Shown here: piece by piece, positions 1-8,190 of the stretch
Layout of the letters: the number at the start of each line of letters is the position of its first letter
Position numbering within the stretch: the first letter of the stretch is position 1
Notes under the pieces: model-generated
The model's database searches: none
Told to the model about the DNA's origin: nothing
What the model saw: only the letters and a program-made list of their open reading frames with translations
Program-made: the position numbers and the translations under genes
Source of the DNA: Emticicia aquatilis
GTDB lineage: Bacteria > Bacteroidota > Bacteroidia > Cytophagales > Spirosomataceae
Length of the DNA: 64,000 nt
NCBI RefSeq assembly: GCF_014644295.1
Contig: NZ_BMKK01000014.1
Location: 1-64,000 of the forward strand
Direction of reading: 5' to 3'

Positions 1-377
1 AAAGGACAACTCCATTTCGCCTTAATAGGGTTCAACCCTACTTCGCTCGGCATATGCAACGTCTCTACGGGGTCGATTATGTCGATATTTTCGTCAAAAC
101 CATTTTTATTCAAAATCAAAACACCATGAATATGATTGGGCATCACCACAAATTCACCCAATTCAACAAATGGAAAATGTTTTGGAATTTCGTACCAAAA
201 ACCTTGTGCAATTGCTCCTAAAGTCGATAATTTCATTTTGCCTTTTTCGCATTCTCCAAAAAAATATTGTCGGTTTTTCGTGCAAATCGTTATGAAATAT
301 GCTCCATTTGTGCTGTAATCCCAGTTGGGATGTCTTGCCGAAGGAATGCGATATTTACTTTGGAATTTGTCCGCCAT
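1..377 (-). CDS. REP-associated tyrosine transposase (RAYT), 3' end cut by window edge
   Basis: The minus strand is open from ATG at 377 to the window edge (125 codons seen). The protein has the Y1/HUH transposase signature MPNHIHGVL, with His82 and His84 as the metal-binding HUH pair, and an upstream block YFITICTKNRQYFF typical of RAYT proteins. The catalytic tyrosine would lie beyond the edge. RAYT enzymes are known to process single-stranded REP palindromes and are usually domesticated, single-copy genes. Residues 104-110 (VETLHMP) are encoded by a REP-like word at 51-68, so repeat DNA appears to have entered the gene. There is no sign of a frameshift in the visible part. The family call is firm; activity is unknown because the C-terminus is missing. 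Confidence 0.85.
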   Translation of the reverse strand, partial: MADKFQSKYRIPSARHPNWDYSTNGAYFITICTKNRQYFFGECEKGKMKLSTLGAIAQGFWYEIPKHFPFVELGEFVVMPNHIHGVLILNKNGFDENIDIIDPVETLHMPSEVGLNPIKAKWSCP

Positions 378-444
378 AGGATTGTATGAAATAGGCGACA
401 CAAAATTGAGTATAATAACCTAATAATGATTAACGAAATACGAC

Positions 445-464
445 CAAAAAATAACGTTTTTGGT
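445..464 (-). terminator. Possible terminator of the AraC-type gene
   Basis: A 7-bp perfect stem (ccaaaaa/tttttgg) lies immediately downstream of the araC-type stop codon. It is short and AT-rich, so it is a weak candidate. Confidence 0.3.
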
Positions 465-1307
465 TTAAGTGATTTTATTGGGCGTAAAACCGTATTTTTC
501 TTTGAAAGCCTTGATGAAATGCGACACACTCTCATAACCGATTTCGAGACTTATCTCCGAAACGTTTTTCTTTGAGTTTTGTAGAAGAAAATAGGCATAC
601 TCCAAACGCTTGTTTCTAATCCAAGCGGCGGGCGAAGTATGAAATTGGAGTTCAAAATCACGTTTGAAGGCCGAAAGGCTTCGCCCCGAAATTTGGGCTA
701 ATTCGGCAATTGAAAGAGGTTTTAGGTAGTAATTTTCAAGAAAATAGGCCAAATCTGCTTTCTGACCTTGATAAATATTAAAAAGTGTCTGACGAAATTG
801 GTCGCTGCGGTCGAGTTCGATGAGATGTAGCATTAACTCATTAAATTTCAGTCTTAAAAACTGATTCATTAGCTTAGTGCGAGTGCTAAAAAACGGAATC
901 AGCGAGTCAACAAACTTATCGAAATTTTCGCTGCTTTCGAGGCTCAAGATTTGTTCGATGGCGTTTTCGGTCAAATCCTCAAAAAGTGTGAGGTTTTGAG
1001 CCACAAATTCTTTCAATAAATTTTCGGGAAAGAAAAAAACAAGGCTTCTGTAATTGACATCTATCGACTCATTCATTGAGTAGCAGCCACGCTGAAAAAA
1101 GAGAATTTGGCCTTTCTGAACGTGAATGTCTTGCGTAGGAGAAATAAACTTTTTTTCGCCTTCGAGTACATAAATAATGGCGTGTTCCTCAAAGAAAATC
1201 TCGTTTTTTGAAGGATAAATATTATTTCGATAAGCCACAAAAGTCATGTCTTGAATCTGCAAAGACTCAAATTCTTTTGAACTTATCGAAGAAGGAACAC
1301 GAAGCAT
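465..1307 (-). CDS. AraC-family transcriptional regulator
   Basis: This 280-residue protein has an N-terminal sensor or dimerisation region (about 20-150) without an obvious recognisable ligand site and a C-terminal AraC DNA-binding domain (about 180-280). The two helix-turn-helix units are visible as SIAELAQISGRSLSAFKR and NVSEISLEIGYESVSHFIKAF, and the domain ends with the usual KYGFTPN. The N-terminal half resembles the ExsA-like group common in Bacteroidota. It stands alone between the RAYT gene and higBA on the same strand, so its target is not evident. The inducer is unknown. Confidence 0.85.
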   Translation of the reverse strand: MLRVPSSISSKEFESLQIQDMTFVAYRNNIYPSKNEIFFEEHAIIYVLEGEKKFISPTQDIHVQKGQILFFQRGCYSMNESIDVNYRSLVFFFPENLLKEFVAQNLTLFEDLTENAIEQILSLESSENFDKFVDSLIPFFSTRTKLMNQFLRLKFNELMLHLIELDRSDQFRQTLFNIYQGQKADLAYFLENYYLKPLSIAELAQISGRSLSAFKRDFELQFHTSPAAWIRNKRLEYAYFLLQNSKKNVSEISLEIGYESVSHFIKAFKEKYGFTPNKIT

Positions 1308-1361
1308 ATCTTTGACTTTTGAAAGGTTTATCTATAAAACTGACTTTTAATAGCCATAGAT

Positions 1362-1721
1362 TTAGTATTCTAAAATCAATGTTTCGGCAGGAATATTTAA
1401 TTTTTTATGCAGTGTACGAATCATTGAAAGGCTCAATTTTCGATGACCATTCATTATATCAGACTTACGACTACGATTTCCAAGTATTTTACTGAGTTCG
1501 CTTTCTTTTAGGCCCATTTGTTCTAAACGAAACTTAATAGCCTCTAATGGATGTGGTGGTGCAATGGGATAATGTGTTTTTTCGTACTCTTTTACTAATA
1601 ATGAGCTTATTTCAAGCTCTGCTTCTTCCTCAGAATTAGGTTGTATATCTAATTGCATCAATTCGTATATACGTTCCAACCCAGCTTCATACTCAGCTTC
1701 TGTTTTAATTATTTTTTGCAT
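1362..1721 (-). CDS. higA: HigA-type antitoxin with XRE-like HTH
   Basis: This is the antitoxin of a type II toxin-antitoxin pair, expected to neutralise the upstream HigB toxin and to repress the operon. The chosen ATG at 1721 gives 119 residues; a longer reading from 1751 would overlap higB further and adds only basic filler. The C-terminal half carries a helix-turn-helix (ELSKILGNRSRKSDIMNG, about residues 70-87) followed by LSLSMIRTLHKKLNIPAETL, the typical HigA ending. The N-terminus is acidic, as expected for a toxin-binding arm. The start lies 17 nt inside the end of higB, which implies translational coupling. Antitoxin after toxin is the characteristic HigBA order. Confidence 0.85.
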   Translation of the reverse strand: MQKIIKTEAEYEAGLERIYELMQLDIQPNSEEEAELEISSLLVKEYEKTHYPIAPPHPLEAIKFRLEQMGLKESELSKILGNRSRKSDIMNGHRKLSLSMIRTLHKKLNIPAETLILEY

Positions 1722-2016
1722 AGCTAATCTTTTTTGCGTCAATCTTATCATATTCTACATGTGTACCAATCCAAACAACAAAAAGTATTTGTAGGCGATA
1801 CTCAATATCTACAATGAGTCGATATTTATTACCATGAATGTTGAAAATAACCCTTTTTTCGCTTAAAATAGAAGCATTTATATATTGTTGCTTCAATTCT
1901 TGGGGTGTTTTCCAAGTAGCTTTTTCCGCTTCATCATACCAGCTTCGTAAAGCTTGTTCGGCTTGATGCTCTCTATCCCAAAATATCTTTAATGTTTTTA
2001 CAGAAATAATTCTCAC
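1705..2016 (-). CDS. higB: HigB-family mRNA interferase toxin
   Basis: This 103-residue RelE-superfamily toxin is of the HigB type (the PF09907-like group). The family is known to cleave mRNA on translating ribosomes. Diagnostic segments are an N-terminal basic helix (LKIFWDREHQAEQALRSWYD), the central strands KRVIFNIHGNKYRLIVDIEY and the ending VWIGTHVEYDKIDA. The length is normal and the gene is intact. It is the first gene of a two-gene unit and overlaps higA. A promoter-like sequence lies directly upstream (see 2021-2055). Confidence 0.88.
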   Translation of the reverse strand: MRIISVKTLKIFWDREHQAEQALRSWYDEAEKATWKTPQELKQQYINASILSEKRVIFNIHGNKYRLIVDIEYRLQILFVVWIGTHVEYDKIDAKKISYAKNN

Positions 2017-2020
2017 CTTA

Positions 2021-2055
2021 CAAATATATTAAAATGTATCCAAAATGGTTACAAA
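2021..2055 (-). promoter_or_regulatory. Possible Bacteroidota-type promoter of higBA
   Basis: On the minus strand a TTTG at 2055-2052 is followed after 23 nt by TATATTTG at 2028-2021, which fits TAnnTTTG at -7. The spacing is at the long end of the range and the -7 box lies only 5 nt from the higB ATG, so transcripts would be nearly leaderless. Confidence 0.3.
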
Positions 2056-2069
2056 TTTATCAAAATAAT

Positions 2070-2100
2070 TTCTTGGCATAGCTTTAAACTATGCCAAGAA
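2070..2100. repeat. 31-bp perfect palindrome, GGCAT family copy 1
   Basis: Twelve-base arms ttcttggcatag/ctatgccaagaa surround a 7-nt loop. It lies 10 bp after the glucan phosphorylase start-side neighbour higB promoter and 10 bp from the stop of the phosphorylase homologue, so it may act as that gene's terminator. It resembles palindromes at 36722-36755 and 57145-57177. Confidence 0.7.
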
Positions 2101-2110
2101 TATAAAGCAA

Positions 2111-3757
2111 TCAATAAACCTTCTCATAATACTCAGCCGCCATGCGATCAGAGTCGAAGAACGCATTTACATCATTCATGCTCTGTAAAACCATTTTTTG
2201 CCATTCGTCGGGGCGGTCATAGTATGTTGGCAGTATTTTATTTTCGAGCATATCAAGCATATTATGAATATCAACTCGGTCTCGTTCCCAATCAGGTGAA
2301 TGAGGTGCAACTGGCACAACGAATGAGTTTTGTTCGGTTGCAAATTCACAAACCCAACCATCAAAAGTCGAGAAGTTGAGTGAAGCATTCATGGCTGCGG
2401 TCATTCCACTCGTTCCTGATGCTTCACGGGTAACAATTGGCGTATTGAGCCACACATCAGAGCCATCTTTGATAAGTTTCGATAAATTCAATTCATGCCC
2501 AGTCAGCACTGCCATATTTGGGTAAAGATGACTCAAATAATACAACTGATTGAAATTATTGATTGCTCCACCATCAAACGGATAAGGTTTTCCTGCCCAA
2601 ATAAACTGAATCGGATATTTGGTGTTTTTCATCAATTTATCGAAGCGTTCACGGTCACGAGTGAGCAAATCAGGGCGTTTGTAAGCAGCAAAACGTCTTG
2701 CCCAAATAATTGTAAACACATCTGGTTTAAAGAGTTTGCCCGCTTGGTCGGCTACGGTTTTGAACAATACTTCTTTCAGTTCTTTTTTGCGAGAAGAGAT
2801 AGTTTTTACATCGCCTTTCTTGCGGGCTTTTTCTAAAATATCATCAGCCCAATAAAGATTATTTTGTGCGTTGGTAACGTGTGTAATTTCACAAATACCT
2901 TTATAATCGCCCCACATTTTGCGAGAAACATCGCCATGAAGTTTTGATACGGCATTGGCTTTTCGACTCAAACGTAAAGCAACTAACGAATGATTGAAAA
3001 CATTATCACTTATACCACTAATCTTACGAACTTCATTCATCGGTACACCCGCAAAGAAATTCATGTTTTCGAGCATATTGATGTCGTGTTTTTCGTTGCC
3101 CGCCTCTTCGGGTGTGTGTGTCGTGAAAACCAAACGTTTTTTCAAATCAGCGACTTTTCCAAACTTCTTGTATAGATGAAAAGCCCCCGAAAGTGCGTGG
3201 GCTTCATTGAAATGATACACTTCAGGTTCGTAATTGATTTTGTCCAGAAAAGTAGTTCCGCCAATACCCAAAACCATACATTGAGCTACTTTTATAGAAG
3301 CATCAGCATCATAAAGGTGGTACGAAATCGACCTTGCCCAATTATCATTTCCATCGGTGTCGGTGGTTAGAAAAAACATCGGAACGGTGCCAAAAGTTGT
3401 CGGAGGCAAGAAATAAGCAGCTACCCAAACCGCTCGATTTTGGATATTCATTTGGAAACGAACACCAGTATCTTGCAAAAAACTATACATTTTCTCACGA
3501 AACTGCACGGCCATACTGTTGTCGGTATTGCGAACTTGGTCATAATAACCAAATTTCCAAAGCATACCGATTCCAACAAGATTTTGTTTGGTTTGATAGG
3601 CACTTCGCATGTGCGAGCCAGCCAAAAATCCAAGTCCACCCGAATAGGTTTTCAAAGCTTGGTCGATGGCAAATTCCATCGAAAAATAAACGGCAGATTT
3701 CTTAAACTTTGGGGCAAAAGAATACGGATGAGCAAACTGCTCAGGAAGATTTTTCAT
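2111..3757 (-). CDS. Alpha-glucan phosphorylase-like protein (GT35), short form, PLP lysine missing
   Basis: The 548-residue protein belongs to the alpha-glucan/maltodextrin phosphorylase family, in the short group with the motif DVWLNTP followed by EASGTSGM. Glycogen phosphorylases are usually 800 or more residues. N-terminal VYFSMEFAI and SGGLGFLAGSHM and the mid-protein IWARRFAAYKRPDLL (glucan and phosphate site region) are recognisable. At the PLP-lysine position, where the family has GNMK or SGMK, this protein has SGMT (Thr453, codon ACC). PLP phosphate is essential to known phosphorylases, so the reaction may differ. The reading frame is intact and conserved on both sides. It stands alone, with no glgB, glgA or malQ near. 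Family membership is firm; enzyme activity is uncertain. Confidence 0.8.
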   Translation of the reverse strand: MKNLPEQFAHPYSFAPKFKKSAVYFSMEFAIDQALKTYSGGLGFLAGSHMRSAYQTKQNLVGIGMLWKFGYYDQVRNTDNSMAVQFREKMYSFLQDTGVRFQMNIQNRAVWVAAYFLPPTTFGTVPMFFLTTDTDGNDNWARSISYHLYDADASIKVAQCMVLGIGGTTFLDKINYEPEVYHFNEAHALSGAFHLYKKFGKVADLKKRLVFTTHTPEEAGNEKHDINMLENMNFFAGVPMNEVRKISGISDNVFNHSLVALRLSRKANAVSKLHGDVSRKMWGDYKGICEITHVTNAQNNLYWADDILEKARKKGDVKTISSRKKELKEVLFKTVADQAGKLFKPDVFTIIWARRFAAYKRPDLLTRDRERFDKLMKNTKYPIQFIWAGKPYPFDGGAINNFNQLYYLSHLYPNMAVLTGHELNLSKLIKDGSDVWLNTPIVTREASGTSGMTAAMNASLNFSTFDGWVCEFATEQNSFVVPVAPHSPDWERDRVDIHNMLDMLENKILPTYYDRPDEWQKMVLQSMNDVNAFFDSDRMAAEYYEKVY

Positions 3758-3803
3758 TTTATCATAGGTTATTTTCTATGACAAATGTAGAGATTTTTAT
3801 TTA

Positions 3804-3958
3804 CGAATGAAGAATTATGAATTGAGAATTAAGAATGAGATTGTCAGACTGTTTGTTAATTCTGCGATAGGATTACATAAAATTAAAAAGGGCTTTCTTT
3901 ATAATTATAGCAATAACTTACATGTAATTCTTAATTACTCATTCTTAATTCTTAATTT
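3804..3958. repeat. Inverted pair of 'aattaagaatgag' repeats between glucan phosphorylase and proA
   Basis: The left copy (3804-3844) is built from near-repeats of gaattaagaatgag; the right copy (3926-3958) is the reverse complement of the same words. Together they form a long, AT-rich imperfect inverted repeat that fills the whole gap. A related copy lies at 6977-7014. An open reading frame across it is not a gene. Confidence 0.75.
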
Positions 3959-3961
3959 CGC

Positions 3962-5212
3962 CTACCATCTCACCTGTCCATCACCAAGGATTACCCATTT
4001 TTCAATAACAAGTTTTTCGAGAGCAAAAGGCCCACGAGCGTGGAGTTTTTGGGTCGAAATGCCAATTTCAGCACCAAGTCCAAACTGTCCGCCATCTGTA
4101 AAACGAGTGGAGGCATTATGATAAACCGCTGCGGCATCTACTTCGGCTAAAAATCTTTCAGCAAGTGCCTGATTATTTGTCAAAATAGCTTCTGAGTGTC
4201 GAGACGAAAATGCTTGTACATGAGCCAATGCTTCATCAAAGCCACTCACAGTTTTGACTGTAATTTTATAATCAAGCCATTCACGACCAAAATCTTCGGG
4301 TTGAGCACAATGAAGATTTTCGTAGCCCATTTTTTCAAAAACAACATACGATTTTTCATCGGCATAAACACCAACATTCCATTTTTTGAAATCTTCTACC
4401 AACATTGGCAAAAATTCATCAATAATGGCTTCATCAACAATAGCACAATCGAGCGAGTTACAAACCGATGGTCGAGAAACTCGTGCATTGACAATAATAT
4501 CTTTGGCTTTGGCTAAATCGGCACTTGTTTCAACGTAAGTATGCACCACACCCGCACCAGTTTCGATGGTCGGAATGAGTGAGTTCTGACGTACATATTG
4601 AATAAGCGAATCAGACCCACGTGGAATAATAATATCTACAAAGCGAGTCGCTTTTAGTAATTCTTCCGTAAATTTTCGGTCGGTTGGTAAAAGCAAAACG
4701 GCATCGGCAGCAACGCTAAATTTGGCTAAGGCTTGATGAATCAATCCAACTAAACAAGTATTCGAGAAAATAGCTTCTTTTCCACCTTTTAGCACGCAGG
4801 CATTCCCCGAGCGTAGGCACAACGAAGCCACATCAATCGTTACGTTGGGGCGAGATTCGTAAATTACACCCACAACCCCCATCGGAACGGCTATTTTCTT
4901 GATATTCAGTCCGTTTTCGAGGTTTCTTTCGGTCAATACTTCACCTGTTGGGTCGGGCAAAAGAGCTACTTCTCTCAGCGAATCGGCCAAACCTTGAATA
5001 CGGCTTTCGGTCAATAACAAGCGGTCGTATTTTGGGTCAGCTTTATCCATCAAGTCTAAATCTTTCTGATTTTCTGACATTATCAGTGCCTTCGATTGCT
5101 CAACGATTTCGGCCAATTCATTTAATAAATCGCTGCGTTGGGCATCGGTCAAACGGCGAACTGACGCCGAAGCTTGTTGGGTTTGCTGTAAAAGAGGAAG
5201 TATTGAATTCAT
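3962..5212 (-). CDS. proA: Gamma-glutamyl phosphate reductase
   Basis: ProA reduces gamma-glutamyl phosphate to glutamate semialdehyde with NADPH in proline synthesis. The 416-residue protein has the family's normal length. The aldehyde dehydrogenase fold is shown by GVIYESRPNVTIDVASLCLRSGN, by the catalytic cysteine in SRPSVCNSLD (Cys251) and by FTDGGQFGLGAEIGISTQ with LHARGPFALEKL at the C-terminus. I start at ATG 5212; the longer frame to 5254 is coded by an intergenic repeat. No proB is adjacent, so the two steps are not encoded together here. Confidence 0.97.
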   Translation of the reverse strand: MNSILPLLQQTQQASASVRRLTDAQRSDLLNELAEIVEQSKALIMSENQKDLDLMDKADPKYDRLLLTESRIQGLADSLREVALLPDPTGEVLTERNLENGLNIKKIAVPMGVVGVIYESRPNVTIDVASLCLRSGNACVLKGGKEAIFSNTCLVGLIHQALAKFSVAADAVLLLPTDRKFTEELLKATRFVDIIIPRGSDSLIQYVRQNSLIPTIETGAGVVHTYVETSADLAKAKDIIVNARVSRPSVCNSLDCAIVDEAIIDEFLPMLVEDFKKWNVGVYADEKSYVVFEKMGYENLHCAQPEDFGREWLDYKITVKTVSGFDEALAHVQAFSSRHSEAILTNNQALAERFLAEVDAAAVYHNASTRFTDGGQFGLGAEIGISTQKLHARGPFALEKLVIEKWVILGDGQVRW

Positions 5213-5225
5213 GATTTTTTTGAAA

Positions 5226-5288
5226 GTCCACAGTCCACGGACAACAGCCCACAAAATACTATCGACTGCCGTCTATTGACCGTTGACT
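5226..5288. repeat. 'gactatcgaccgtggac' family repeat upstream of proA
   Basis: Modular words such as gtccacagtccacggac and actatcgactgccg followed by ttgaccgttgactcg make up the element. It directly abuts the proA start and creates a false N-terminal extension. A second short copy (actattgaccgtggacga) is at 5457-5474 in the same 282-bp gap. The rest of that gap (5289-5456) is AT-rich with no gene seen. Confidence 0.75.
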
Positions 5289-5494
5289 CGAATAACTTTA
5301 ATTAATCCCGAGCAAAAACATTGCCTTGATTCTATTTTTTCGTAAAATTACATTTTTAACAAAACTTTCATACCATAAAGTAGCTGATTAAAACCAAACA
5401 ACGACAATTTTTACCAAAAGCCTCCTTATCAATAGTTTAAACTTCCTCAGAAACAAACTATTGACCGTGGACGAATTAACTCAACCTTATTAAT

Positions 5495-6973
5495 ATGTTT
5501 AGCGAAAAAGACCTTAGCCTAATCGAAGCCCGTGGGGCAAATGTGGAGACGATTCTTGAGCAAATCGAGAATTTTAAAGTAGGATTTCCATACCTAAATG
5601 TCGTACGAGCAGCCACCATCGACGATGGAATGATTCAGCTTGGCGACGAAAAAGCCAAAGAACTATCGAAAGATTTCGACGACCAAATTTTCGGTAAAAA
5701 GCTACTAAAATTTGTACCTGCTTCGGGTGCGGCTTCGCGTATGTTCAAATCGCTTTTTGCGGCTTTGGAAGAAAATAAATTCGACAAATCGGTTAATGAA
5801 GTTTTAGAACATTTACAAGATTTTGCATTCTATAAAAGTTTGATAAAATCAGTTGGAAGCGAGTCGGCCGACCACAAAACTATCCTCAAACACCTCCTTA
5901 CGGCCGAAGGCCTTGATTACGGTGCTTTGCCAAAAGGCTTGTTGGAGTTCCATAAATATGGTGATTCAACTCGCACACCAGCCGAAGAGCATTTGGTTGA
6001 AGGGGCAAAATACGCCAGTTCGGGCGGCAAAGTGAACCTTCATTTTACGGTTTCGCCCGAGCATAGAAGCAAATTTACGGCCTTGATTGATGCAGTTTTG
6101 GCTGATTACGAAGCAAAATATGGCGTAAAATATGACATCAGCTTCTCTGAACAAAAGCCATCGACCGATACGATTGCTGTAAATCTTGACAATACTCCTT
6201 TCCGCACGGCCAGCGGAGATTTACTTTTCCGTCCAGCGGGACACGGTGCTTTGCTCGAAAACCTTAACGACCAAGATGCTGATGTGGTGTTTATCAAAAA
6301 CATCGACAACGTTGTGCCAGACAGCCTAAAAGAACAAACAATCATCTACAAAAAAGCTTTAGCAAGTTTGGTTTTGAGCTATCAACAAGCGGTTTTTGCG
6401 TATTTGAAAATGATGGATGGTACAGATTTGAAAGAAGAGGACGTAGAAGAAATTGAAGACTTTATCGAATTTGACCTTTGTGTAGAATTTCCCGAAGGTT
6501 ACGATGATTTGTCTTTTGAAGAACGTAAAACTTATTGCCGCACAAAACTGAATCGTCCGTTGCGTATTTGTGGCATGGTGAAAAACGTTGGCGAGCCAGG
6601 TGGCGGGCCTTTCTGGGCAGAAAATGCCGACGGTTCAACCTCACTTCAAGTAGTAGAATCTGCTCAAATTGATTTGAAAGACCCCGAACAAAAAGAAATT
6701 TTCGATGGTGCAACGCACTTCAACCCTGTTGATTTGATTTGTACACTGAAAGATTATCAAGGAAATAAATTTAACCTTTTGGAGTTCCGTGACCCAAAAA
6801 CTGGCTTCAACACGCAAAAATCACAAAGTGGTCGTGACCTAAAAGCACAAGAATTACCAGGTTTGTGGAATGGTGCAATGGCCGACTGGAACACCTTGTT
6901 CGTAGAAGTACCGTTGATTACATTCAACCCCGTAAAAACGGTGAATGATTTACTAAGACCAGAACACCAGTAA
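5495..6973 (+). CDS. DUF4301 family protein
   Basis: This 492-residue cytosolic protein belongs to DUF4301, a family found mainly in Bacteroidota. It has no experimentally known function that I can name. A glycine-rich segment LKFVPASGAASRMFK (about residues 71-85) resembles the nucleotide-binding start of sugar-nucleotidyltransferase folds, and LLFRPAGHGALLENLND and GMVKNVGEPGGGPFW are further conserved-looking blocks. A nucleotidyltransferase-like role is inference only. It is transcribed away from proA and followed by a repeat and an APH-like kinase on the same strand. Confidence 0.8.
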   Translation: MFSEKDLSLIEARGANVETILEQIENFKVGFPYLNVVRAATIDDGMIQLGDEKAKELSKDFDDQIFGKKLLKFVPASGAASRMFKSLFAALEENKFDKSVNEVLEHLQDFAFYKSLIKSVGSESADHKTILKHLLTAEGLDYGALPKGLLEFHKYGDSTRTPAEEHLVEGAKYASSGGKVNLHFTVSPEHRSKFTALIDAVLADYEAKYGVKYDISFSEQKPSTDTIAVNLDNTPFRTASGDLLFRPAGHGALLENLNDQDADVVFIKNIDNVVPDSLKEQTIIYKKALASLVLSYQQAVFAYLKMMDGTDLKEEDVEEIEDFIEFDLCVEFPEGYDDLSFEERKTYCRTKLNRPLRICGMVKNVGEPGGGPFWAENADGSTSLQVVESAQIDLKDPEQKEIFDGATHFNPVDLICTLKDYQGNKFNLLEFRDPKTGFNTQKSQSGRDLKAQELPGLWNGAMADWNTLFVEVPLITFNPVKTVNDLLRPEHQ

Positions 6974-6976
6974 TTC

Positions 6977-7065
6977 AATGAAGAATTGAGAATGTAGAAT
7001 TAAGAATGAGATTGAACAACAAAATTCTACCGACCGTGGTGCGGAACGTCGCACGCAATTGACTA
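6977..7065. repeat. Composite intergenic repeat between DUF4301 and the APH-like gene
   Basis: The left part (6977-7014) is another copy of the 'aattaagaatgag' family. The right part (7031-7065) starts with cgaccgtgg of the 'gactatcgaccgtgg' family and is interrupted by the REP-like palindrome gtgcggaacgtcgcac (7039-7054). Three repeat families are therefore stacked in under 100 bp. Confidence 0.7.
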
Positions 7066-7069
7066 AAAA

Positions 7070-8149
7070 ATGACATCATTAAAAATAGATACGCCTACGG
7101 CAGTTAGGCAGGGTGAAGAATTGGATTTGATAAAGTTGAATGACTTTATCAAATCTCAATTGCCTGATTTTGAGGAAATTACCGAAGTTTCGCAGTTCCC
7201 TGGAGGATACTCGAATCTGACGTATTTCTTAAAAACTGCTAATCGAGAATATGTTTTACGTCGCCCGCCTGTGGGTGCGAAAGACATCAAAGGTGGGCAT
7301 GATATGGCTCGTGAGTATAAAATTCTGACGGCTATCAAGTCGATTGGGTATGAAAAAATACCAAATCCGATTATTTTTACTGATGATGAGGCAGTAATGG
7401 GTTGTCCGTTTTATATCATGGAGCGGGTGCAAGGCATTATTTTACGAGCAAAAGATGCTCCGAAACTCATGGAAACGGTTGCTCTTGCCGAAATGCGAAA
7501 ACTCTCAGAAGCATTGTGCGATAATCTGGCGGTTTTACACGCCATTGATATTGAATCGACTGGATTGATAAATATTGGTAAACCCGAAGGCTACATTCAG
7601 CGACAAGTGGAAGGTTGGCACAAGCGTTATTTAGCCTCACAAACCGATGAGATTGCGGCGATGGATACTTTGGCCGCTTGGCTAAAAGAGAATCTTCCTG
7701 CCGAAAGCAAACCCACGCTCATTCATAATGATTATAAGTATGATAATGTGGTGCTGAACGCCAATAATTTATCAGAAATCATTGCGGTTTTAGATTGGGA
7801 AATGACTACCGTTGGAGACCCACTCATGGATGTAGGCACAAGCCTTTCGTATTGGGCAGAAGCCAATGATGGAGCTTTTGAAAAAACATTTAATCTTTCG
7901 TGGGTTGAAGGAAATTTGACTCGCCAAGAGTTTGCCGAGCGATACGCCGAAAAGAGCGGTCGAGATGTGTCAAATATTCTGTATTTCTATGTTTTTGGCT
8001 TATTCAAAAACTCAGTAGTTATTCAGCAAATTTACAGCCGATACAAGAAAGGACTAACCACCGACCCACGCTTTGCCGATTTGATTTTTGGTGTAAAAGC
8101 TCTTTCTAAAAAAGGCATAAAGTCGATTGAGAGTGGGAGGATGATGTAA
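7070..8149 (+). CDS. Phosphotransferase family protein (APH/ACAD10-like kinase)
   Basis: The 359-residue protein has the aminoglycoside-phosphotransferase-like kinase fold. The catalytic loop HNDYKYDN (about residues 219-226) and the metal-binding LDWEMTTVGDPLMDVG (about 241-256) are intact, and the nucleotide-binding N-lobe shows FPGGYSNLTYFLKT. It is closest in pattern to the ACAD10/ACAD11-type kinases, which are known to phosphorylate hydroxy-acyl substrates, rather than to drug-resistance enzymes. The substrate here is unknown. Intergenic repeat ends 4 bp before the ATG. Confidence 0.85.
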   Translation: MTSLKIDTPTAVRQGEELDLIKLNDFIKSQLPDFEEITEVSQFPGGYSNLTYFLKTANREYVLRRPPVGAKDIKGGHDMAREYKILTAIKSIGYEKIPNPIIFTDDEAVMGCPFYIMERVQGIILRAKDAPKLMETVALAEMRKLSEALCDNLAVLHAIDIESTGLINIGKPEGYIQRQVEGWHKRYLASQTDEIAAMDTLAAWLKENLPAESKPTLIHNDYKYDNVVLNANNLSEIIAVLDWEMTTVGDPLMDVGTSLSYWAEANDGAFEKTFNLSWVEGNLTRQEFAERYAEKSGRDVSNILYFYVFGLFKNSVVIQQIYSRYKKGLTTDPRFADLIFGVKALSKKGIKSIESGRMM

Positions 8150-8190
8150 AAAAATAACTTTAAAGTTTTGATTATCAGCTTTCTACAAAA

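Noticed and set aside
2399-2401. Lys to Thr change in the phosphorylase as a sequencing error or pseudogene sign
   Set aside because: AAA or AAG to ACC needs at least two changes, and the surrounding frame and motifs are intact, so I keep it as a real difference.
2495-3705. Several plus-strand reading frames of 60-125 codons opposite the glucan phosphorylase
   Set aside because: They are antisense shadows of a strongly conserved protein, with no start context or domain.
3807-4121. 104-codon plus-strand reading frame beginning MKNYELRIKNE
   Set aside because: It is coded by the inverted 'aattaagaatgag' repeats and then runs antisense into proA. No protein features.
7070-8149. Aminoglycoside resistance gene
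   Set aside because: The kinase motifs fit the ACAD10/11-like group and there is no mobile or resistance context.
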